NCBI GenBank assembly: GCA_916613615.1
Contig: OU744731.1
Coordinates: 12,530,726-12,594,725, forward strand
DNA: 64,000 nt
Source of the DNA: Steromphala cineraria
Taxonomy: Eukaryota > Mollusca > Gastropoda > Trochida > Trochidae
Direction: 5' to 3'
The translations under genes and the position numbers were made by a program. Position 1 is the first letter of the stretch. The number at the start of each line of letters is the position of its first letter. This document shows positions 24,601-33,600 of this stretch, in pieces. The notes beneath the pieces are model-generated. The model had not been told where the DNA came from, searched no databases, and worked only from the letters and a program-made list of their open reading frames with translations.

Positions 24601-27600
24601 TTGCAAAGCATTCAGCCAAGATGGCTGTGCCAACATTCGGCAAAAATAGGGAAATAAAACAATGAACACGGGTTATGTCTTGAATCTGTATTCAATAAAA
24701 ACTATCGTGATAGTTATTGTGATAGTATGCCATGATAGTACTATCGCATCGTGATAGTTGCTTGTGATAGACTATCGCTATCGTGATAGTCCCTCAAGGG
24801 TTGATAGTCACCCCTAGTTGGAGTACAGACTTTGATGTGCAGCCCACACAAGATAACTATTCACAAGGCTTGAAGGTAATTGGTTTTAATGTGCATTCAA
24901 ATATTTTTTTAATATTGGAGTCAAATTGAGAAGTTTTGTCAACAAACTCTCCTCACAGGACGCTCTGTCACGAATGCTTTCGAAAGTTATTTTGAAATTG
25001 TTTTTGGGGGGATTTAGTATTTTTAGAAGCAATTGATATTTTTAATAATGGTGGATAAATAGGGAATCTAACCCAAGTGTCATCCGATATTAAATATATC
25101 AACAGGAGTTGATAACATAAACAAATATCCAAGGCTTGCCGAAGATATTTTTACTTTAATAACGAGTGTTGATATAGATGTATTTGATAAGTTGATATCA
25201 GATGACACGAGGGTGAAATTCTAATTATTATCCAAAAACATTCTTTATTACTTTTTGATGAAAAATGTCCATATTACCTGAACACAACACTGCCATTAGA
25301 CAGCCAGTGCGGTGACGTCATCATGATTATGACGTTTTTGCATTGTGATGTCATTACTCAATGATGTAAAAGCATTGTCATCACATGTGGTTGACCCTGG
25401 CAAGGCATTGTGCAAAGTCTACTGCCGAAATATCGCTTGATCTCTCACTTAGGATATATCCTGTGGAACCCAGTTTTGAATGATAATATTTCTTACACAT
25501 TCATTTTGACCCATTGACTATATCACTTTTTAATAAATCTGTGAAGTTATTACAAGGAAAATATTTTGTACAGTGAAAATATTGCATGCTACCAATTAGT
25601 TAGCGTGATGTCACAGGGTTTACAATTTGATGTTACACAATGGAAGGTGACCTACTTATGAATGAGCTTCATATCAGGGATTTTCTTGCAGATTACAACA
25701 GGCTTGAACTCCCTAGTTTAGTAGTTTTGCGAACAGTAAACACAAATAAGTTTGGCTTCCTTGTTTAAAAGATTCATAATGTTGTTTCACATATATATAT
25801 AATTATAATGTATATGTTATTGTTGCAGGACACTGATAAAGATGACAGTGGCATGGACATACAACATGGACCAAACTGTCCCCTGGAAGCTCCTGATGAT
25901 CTCATGGCTTCACTCACCATGCATAATTATGGTTTTCATGAGCCATGTTTGCCTCCCTCCAGGAATAAGGAATCACAGACGTCTAGTTCTTGTGCGTCGT
26001 CAGTTTCTATTGGAACTCAAACTGTGGAATCCTCATTTGATAACAAGAATACCAACTGCCAAACTGATCACGTTGTTATGAAGAACACTGCTGTACAGTG
26101 TAACAGACCTACTTTTACCTATGAAGATATTTGTAAAGATAATGAAAAAGTCATGTTTTACACAGGAATTCCAGAGTCTAAGATGTTTGACATTATGTTT
26201 GATGAAATTCATGCTGACGCCAAGTCACAAACAGGAAGGAGTACTGACCAGGCTGTAAGTGAATCAGAAGGAAGACCTAGAAAATTGAGACTGATAGATG
26301 AATTTTTTCTTGTACTTATGCGGTTACGCCTGGGACTACTCCTTGAAGATTTAGCTGATAGATTTGACATTAGTGTTGCAACGTGCAGCCTGATTTTCAA
26401 TAAGTGGGTGGACTTTCTTTCCCAAAAGCTTTCAGTTTTAATTCAATGGCCAACCAGAGACTCTTTGAAAGCAACTATGCCATATGAATTTATGCGCAGA
26501 TTCCCTTCATGTAGAGTGATCATTGACTGTACAGAGATTTATGCTGAAACCCCCAGTTCATTACAGAACAAATCTCTGTTGTATAGTAATTATAAGTCTC
26601 ATATGACTTTTAAGGCTTTGGTAGGTATTAGTCCTGCAGGTGTCACAATATTTGCATCTGATTTATGGTCAGGTGGCATTTCTGATAAAAGGATCACCAA
26701 AGAGTGTGGACTTCTAGACCTGCTTGAAGAAGGCGATTCAGTCATGGCTGACAAGGGGTTTGTGATATCAGATCTGACTACAGAGAGAGGTATTGGCCTT
26801 ATCATTCCCCCATTTAAGAGGAAAAAGCGGCGCCTTTCAAAAGAAGAAATGAGAAAAACAAGAGACATTGCCAATTTGAGAATCCATGTCGAAAGACAGA
26901 TGGAACGAATAAAAAACTTTCACATTTTCGATGGTGTTATGAAGATATCAATGGTTTCACAGGCTTCTAAAATTTGGAAAATCTGTACATGCTTGACAAA
27001 TTTGTTACCTCCCCTATGCCATGTCCCATCCTTTGAAATTGAAGTGTAATGTCAGACTTATGCAGTTACCGGCCAGCTACTGACCAAGTACTGTTTGACA
27101 CTGTAAAGCAACTGTTGCTTTGTTTGATACTATGATATATAGATTAAAAACAATTAATAAACAAAAAAGTGTTGTCAATATTAATATTTATTAACAAACT
27201 GTTTATCCTAGGCCAGTCACATTTAAATACTTGTTTTACAGATATTTTGGGGAAAATAACTTCAGGAGAGCAACATGAAGCCAGTTTTTAACAAATAGAA
27301 ATGATGAAAAGCTGCCTGCAAGTTTTCAGTTAAGCACAAATATACATTGAGAATTCCTTAAGATTAACTTTCATTTGTATATCATGAGGGATTTCAGTAA
27401 TTCTTCGTATCATATGAAGATATTCTGTAAAACAAGCAAATACTTGTTTTCACAACATGTCAATGAATAGGTGAATACAGGATAATCCAATCTGCCATAC
27501 AACCATTTCAAGTGAATAGCTTTCTATTTCTCTTTACTCTTTCAGAAAAAAATTCTGGCAAAAGACAATTCATGTAAAATGTATTCAGCTTAACCAGCAT

Positions 27601-30600
27601 ACTGTTCCACATGGCTTCATCGAATGCAATTCTTTCAACTGCAATGGGTCTCTTCCAAGTCCACACCACAAAATCACAATGTTTTTTCATAGAGATTGCA
27701 AGCTGCCCTTGAACTTGCATATAATATGGGTGGCTTCGTTTCAGTACTACTTCCCCCTCGCTGTCAAGTTCACAGAAGAATGTAGGGTCCTCACAACATT
27801 CATATACATTCTTGTTTCTCCATCTGTCAGAGGCGGGACACTTGATTTCAATTAAGCCACTTGAGCAACAGGAACAAGATGTAAGTCCATCAGGGCTTGA
27901 TGCTAGAGTAGGATATAAAGGATTTATGATTTATCCACACTGCTGAACTGAAAATCTGTTGTGGAGTTTGCTTGCTCTCAGTTCATAGCTTCTTCTAGCA
28001 GCTGCCTCATGTTTCCTTCCCCACTTCATGTGAACATTGTCAAATGTAGAATATAGCATTGACTTTAACAATGAATCAGGGGGGGTGTTCTCCTTTCTTT
28101 TACATATCTTGCCAAAATTTGAACTTGTCAGTCTCCATTTACGATACTCATGCCACAATTGATTATTTCCTTGGCCTCTTGTAGAGAATTTTACCTCTGA
28201 CATCTGTTCTTGTGTGTAAACATTATCATTCAAATTTGCGGAATATTGATGAAAGAAATCAACACACTCTTGACTTTTCAAATTGACATGATCTGCATAC
28301 ACGAATTCATTGTTTGTTAACTTGATATTTTGAGGTAAATCTGTGCATTCATTATTGGAGACTGGCTTTGCGAAGAATGTCAAAAAGCCTGCATTAGAGT
28401 TCAAACCTGACAGTCTGGATGCTAAAACATTCTTGTTGATAGGTTCCACATCATTTCTGCGATTGACAACTTAACCCACACCCTCAGTATCTTCAGTGAC
28501 ATCAACATGTAGCTTCCGGATCTTCAAGTCTTGAATCTTGACAGGACTCAGTTTTCTTTTCCTTGGGTGATTCCAAAGACATTTTGCAGATGTAGCAGAC
28601 AGGTCTCCTTCGGCTTTCCTCTCTGATATCCCCACCAGCACATACAGCAGAGCACTGATATGGTTGCATGCCTCGCCAGTCCTGCAATCAAAAATTGCAT
28701 TATTTTTTTTACATTGTAACAAACACAATCATTGAAACCAGTATAACAATAAATAATTTAGACATTGATAATAAAAGGCCCTCTGTCCTCTGATTTACAA
28801 AACTAAATTTAAAGGATTGTTTATTGCTACTTTTCATCAATATGCTATTTATAGATTTTGGAATTCCCTAACTGTCATAGTTTGAATGATAAACCGGGGC
28901 AATCTTTTAAACGACTGTGTTCGCTCAAGTGTTATTTGACATCGGCCAATATGTCTTGGAGACAATTCATCTTTGATAAAATAAGAATATAATATCTTAA
29001 ATGTCTCTTTTTGCGCCACAAAAAAGTGGGCTTCCGCCGCTTGTGTATAATTAATATTAAACTGGTTATGGTCTGTTTTCAATTTTTTTCAACAGTTCAC
29101 ACAAACACACCTTTCCAAGAAATCACAACATCGCATAATTATATGCATTGCAAAGCAAATATCTTCACCTAGAGATCATAGTGTAATAAATTTCTTCAAA
29201 TTACACAACATTTATTATCATGACTATTTCTAGCATTGAACATTTTGTCATAATATACATTTCGCTTAAATGTTGTTGGATTTAGCAATTTTGTCCACAT
29301 TAGTAGCGTGTTCAGGTGCCTTATAAATTAGGCCTAATTTCATGATAATATGAAAGTAAGCATATGTGATAAATGAAACAGATAATTCGATCACTGACCG
29401 ATTATTTTTACTCCATAAAAATTTCAATGCGTAAAAATGTATTTATTAAATTATAATAAATTGTAGATCTAGGCTCTAGGCCTACACACAATTTAATATT
29501 GAACATTGTTAGTCTACATACCCGGCAGTGCACTCGCAATCACCAGAATGCACGTTCCCGGTGCGTTTTGACATCAGCAGCCACACTGTATAATCGGGAA
29601 TGGTCTTGTCCACTGAAGGTATCACCTTGCATCTCACATAACAGTGACTACAATCTTCTGATATGTCATGGAACTGAACTGAGTGTACATGCCGATCCAG
29701 ATAGAACCACTTTGAACGAAGTTTTTCAAAACCAAATAATTATACACGTCGTCTTGTGAAAAACTGAAAGGTATTGTGCTTAACTCGGTTGTCCATCCTT
29801 GTTTAATGTCAGAAGGCTGTGAAACACTCTCTCCTAAAGGCGTAATGAACGGACTGGATCTGGATATAATATCGACAGTTTCTGTAGCAATGGGTCTACC
29901 TATCTGACAAACTTTCCTTATTCCCTTTGCACGACTCACTAATTCTTGCTTCTGACCACTCACGAATTCATTGTGACTACGAAGATATTCTTTCAAACGA
30001 GGAATAGTCATTTTTTCCAGTTCATCATCACCGAGAAGCCCTAACTCCATCACGTACTAGAATGCTTGTGTTGATTATCTATGTCATGCAAAATGGCGTC
30101 ACAAATGACGTTTCTCGCCGGAAGTAGTTATGAACAAAGGGGGATAACTCTAATATATTTACGCTTTAGTTTTTAAAGTGGACTATTGAGATAACGCCAC
30201 TCTCATTTAGATCAGAATGAGCAAATAGAAAATAGAAAAAGTTGGCAATTCAACAAGGCTACAGTTTTTGAGACAGGCCCAACTATTTGTTTTTGCTTAG
30301 ATAATCCTTACAAAGCCTATGTAAGTCTGAAATGTAATCATGTGTGTATATCTAGAAGTTTCCTTGATAGTTTTTATCACACAGACATATATATGATATC
30401 ATTGGATATTGTCATCGCCCCGTCTATCTGTCAATCAGTAATCATTTGGGTTCTGGGACCCCACTCAAAAACTGTCAGATCGAACTCCATGAAACTGTGT
30501 ATGTCAACTAGTCAGCATGTGTTGATTTTTCTTTTGAGATTTATCTCTGATTTATCAGGCACTGGTATGATAACTTGTGATGCCTCTTGTTTCTGACTGC

Positions 30601-33600
30601 AGGAGGTGCTTGATGAGTTCAAGGAGAAGCACATCTACACACACATCGTCAAATCAGAGAAGGAGGAGAAGACGTATCCTTGTAGCTAGGACATCATACA
30701 TGTCAATTGTAAATGGAATCTTAGTGAGTCTTGACTCGAATCAGGAATTGAGGTCTTACAATGCAGTTGTTGATACGATTTTTATTTGTGGAAATCAAAA
30801 TTACATACGGAAGTATATTTAAGTAATGGTGAATTTTTAGCTCATCTGGCCTGTAAGGCCCGATGGGCTTATGGCATGGCATGGTGTCCGGAGTCCGTCC
30901 GTCCGTCCATCCGTCCGTCCATCCGTCCATCCGTCCGTAAACTTTGTGGAATTTCGACTTCTTCTCCAGAACCAAAAGGCCTAGAAAGCTGAAACTTTGT
31001 GTACAGACTCCTTGGCTAGTGAGGATTATAAATTGTAACTTTAGTGGCCCTGTGACCCCTAATAAGGGCCACAGGGGCCACGCCCTAAAAACCTATTTTC
31101 ATCTTCTTCTCCAGAACCATAAGGCCTAGAAAGCTGAAACTTTGTGTACAGACTCCTTGGCTAGTGAGGATTATAAATTGTAACTTTAGTGGCCCTGTGA
31201 CCCCTAATAAGGGCCACAGGGGCCACGCCCTAAAAACCTATTTTCATCTTCTTCTCCAGAACCATAAGGACTAGAAAGCTGAAACTTTGTGTACAGACTC
31301 CTTGGCTAGTGAGGATTATAAATTGTAGCTTTAGTGGCCCTGTGACCCCTAATAAGGGCCACAGGGGCCACGCCCTAAAAACCTATTTTCATCTTCTTCT
31401 CCAGAACCATAAGGCCTAGAAAGCTGAAACTTTGTGTACAGACTCCTTGGCTAGTGAGGATTATAAATTGTAACTTTAGTGGCCCTGTGACCCCTAATAA
31501 GGGCCACAGGGGCCACGCCCTAAAAACCTATTTTCATCTTCTTCTCCAGAACCATAAGGCCTAGAAAGCTGAAACTTTGTGTACAGACTCCTTGGCTAGT
31601 GAGGATTATAAATTGTAACTTTAGTGGCCCTGTGACCCCTAATAAGGGCCACAGGGGCCACACCCTAAAAACCTATTTTCATCTTCTTCTCCAGAACCAT
31701 AAAGACTAGAAAGCTGAAACTTTGTGTACAGACTCCTTGGCTAGTGAGGATTATAAATTGTAGCTTTAGTGGCCCTGTGACCCCTAATAAGGGCCACAGG
31801 GGCCACGCCCTAAAAACCTATTTTCATCTTCTTCTCCAGAACCATAAGGCCTAGAAAGCTGAAACTTTGTGTACAGACTCCTTGGCTAGTGAGGATTATA
31901 AATTGTAACTTTAGTGGCCCTGTGACTCCTAATAAGGGCCACAGGGGCCACGCCCTAAAAACCTATTTTCATCTTCTTCTCCAGAACCATAAGGCCTAGA
32001 AAGCTGAAACTTTGTGTACAGACTCCTTGGCTAGTGAGGATTATAAATTGTAACTTTAGTGGCCCTGTGACCCCTAATAAGGGCCACAGGGGCCACACCT
32101 TAAAAGCCTATTTTCATCTTCTTCTCCAGAACCATGAGGCCTAGAAAGCTGAAAATTTTTGTATAGCCTCTTTGAAGAGTGAGGATTATAATTTGTAGCT
32201 TTGGTGGCCCTGTGACCCCTAATAAGGGCCACAGGGGCCATGCCCTAAAAACCTATTTTCATCTTCTTCTCCAGAACCATATGGCCTAGAAAGCTGAAAC
32301 TTTGTGTACAGACTCCTTGGCTAGTGAGGATTATGAATTGTAGCTTTGGTTGCCCTGTGACCTCTAGGAACAACACTGAAATCTATTTTCATCTTCTTCT
32401 CCTGAGGTATAAGGCCTAGAAAACTGAAACTTGTAGCCTATATACTTAATTTTATGATTGGTGCCCCTGTGGCCTCTACAAAGGGGGAATCACTTTGGCC
32501 ACACTCTACAGCATAATTGATGATGAAGCCTGATGAGCTACAGAGCCAATGGCTCTATTTTTTAAACATTGGGAACTAATAAAAAAAAAAAAAAAAAAAA
32601 AAAAAAATGGTGAATTTTTTCTATACCATTGTGATGAAATGAAAGTATGTAATGGTATGGCCAGGTTACGAATTGAACTTGTTGGCGATGTTTTAATGTT
32701 ATGAGCAAAATGATATACAAAGTATGTGATTTGAATATGGTCGAAAATGAATTTCATCTGGTTATTGTGTGTCCAGCATTCAAGAGCTTTAAGATCTAAA
32801 GGACGAAATACTAACCATTTAATTGTACATCACATAATCTAAGAACTAATTTCATCAACTTAATGGCATCTTGTCGAATATTATTAGCACAGCTCTATAC
32901 CCACTACACAGTATCTAAAAGGGCAACTCTTGTAATAGTATCCAACCTGTTCATTGTTATCTGTATATGAGCTGCCTGAAGATACTTATAAAGTTTTGGT
33001 GTCACCTAATAGAAGAGTGTTTTTTTAATTCTGTAGAAAACAGGGACGGGATACGGCAGTGGTTAGCGCATTCAGCTACGGATCAAAAGGTATGTCTCCT
33101 ATCAAGGGCTTGGTAACTTTGTCTGCAGTAGAGAATTTCAGTTTAGTACCACACATGGTTCACATGTTCAAGTTTGCAGGTTTCACCGCTATGCATAGCC
33201 AAACTTTCTCCTGCAATAATACTAGCAGCCGGGATATAAGAGAAAGACTCTTGAAAGCGGTGTGAAACCCCATATCACTAACCCACCTATCACTAAAGCC
33301 TCTATATGTTCCTTGACCTGGTAGTATGTTGAAGTGGCTGGGGACGCTGCACCTGCACAAGTTTGACATGAAGGAGGAGGGGGAGGACCGGGAGATGTGG
33401 AGCATGATGAGGAGGATACAGGCAGAGAGGAGGGGCAGTCAGGTGGGTGGGGGAGACTCTCTTTATTATCATCAATATTCATTTACCTTAGTTCCCAAAA
33501 AGCTAGTTGATCCTTGAGTCAAAGCAAGAACCCTTGAACCCACCTCTTGGTTGTACAATTTCATTGGATAGGTTTGGTGAGTGGGGGCAGTTTCTTTCAC

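Larger units (their letters stand above)
23395..30184 (+). mobile_element. ISL2EU-like (PHIS group) DNA transposon, 6.8 kb
   Basis: Inverted ends AGTCCACTTTAAAAACT (23395) and AGTTTTTAAAGTGGACT (ending 30184) are followed inward by a second matched block, TTAGAGTTATGCCCC and GGGGATAACTCTAA. An AT dinucleotide flanks each end (23393-23394, 30185-30186), matching the 2-bp AT duplication I recall for ISL2EU. Two convergent genes lie inside: a THAP-DDE transposase on + and a SAP/SWIM/YqaJ nuclease-like gene on -. That pairing is the hallmark of ISL2EU. It lies in the PUS1 intron 23144-30602. A hAT-type MITE and another small MITE are nested in the transposase intron. Confidence 0.88.
30674..33324 (+). 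other. PUS1: U12-type intron of PUS1
   Basis: The donor reads GAC|GTATCCTT, an exact match to the minor-spliceosome 5' site (RTATCCTT). Near the 3' end TTCCTTGAC (33309-33317) matches the U12 branch-site consensus TTCCTTRAC, with the branch A eight nucleotides before the acceptor GTAG|TATG. The join restores phase (AC plus T) and gives KT then [13 protein letters not shown], aligning with the conserved C-terminal part of PUS1. Every other PUS1 intron with clear boundaries has a U2-type donor. The intron also hosts the 145-bp tandem-repeat element. Confidence 0.85.

Noticed and set aside
33038..33112. Functional tRNA gene
   Set aside because: Only the A-box half is tRNA-like; there is no B box or closed acceptor stem, so it is listed as a SINE relic.
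33160..33482. Minus-strand ORFs across PUS1 exon 16
   Set aside because: Antisense shadows of the PUS1 coding exon and its GC-rich codons.
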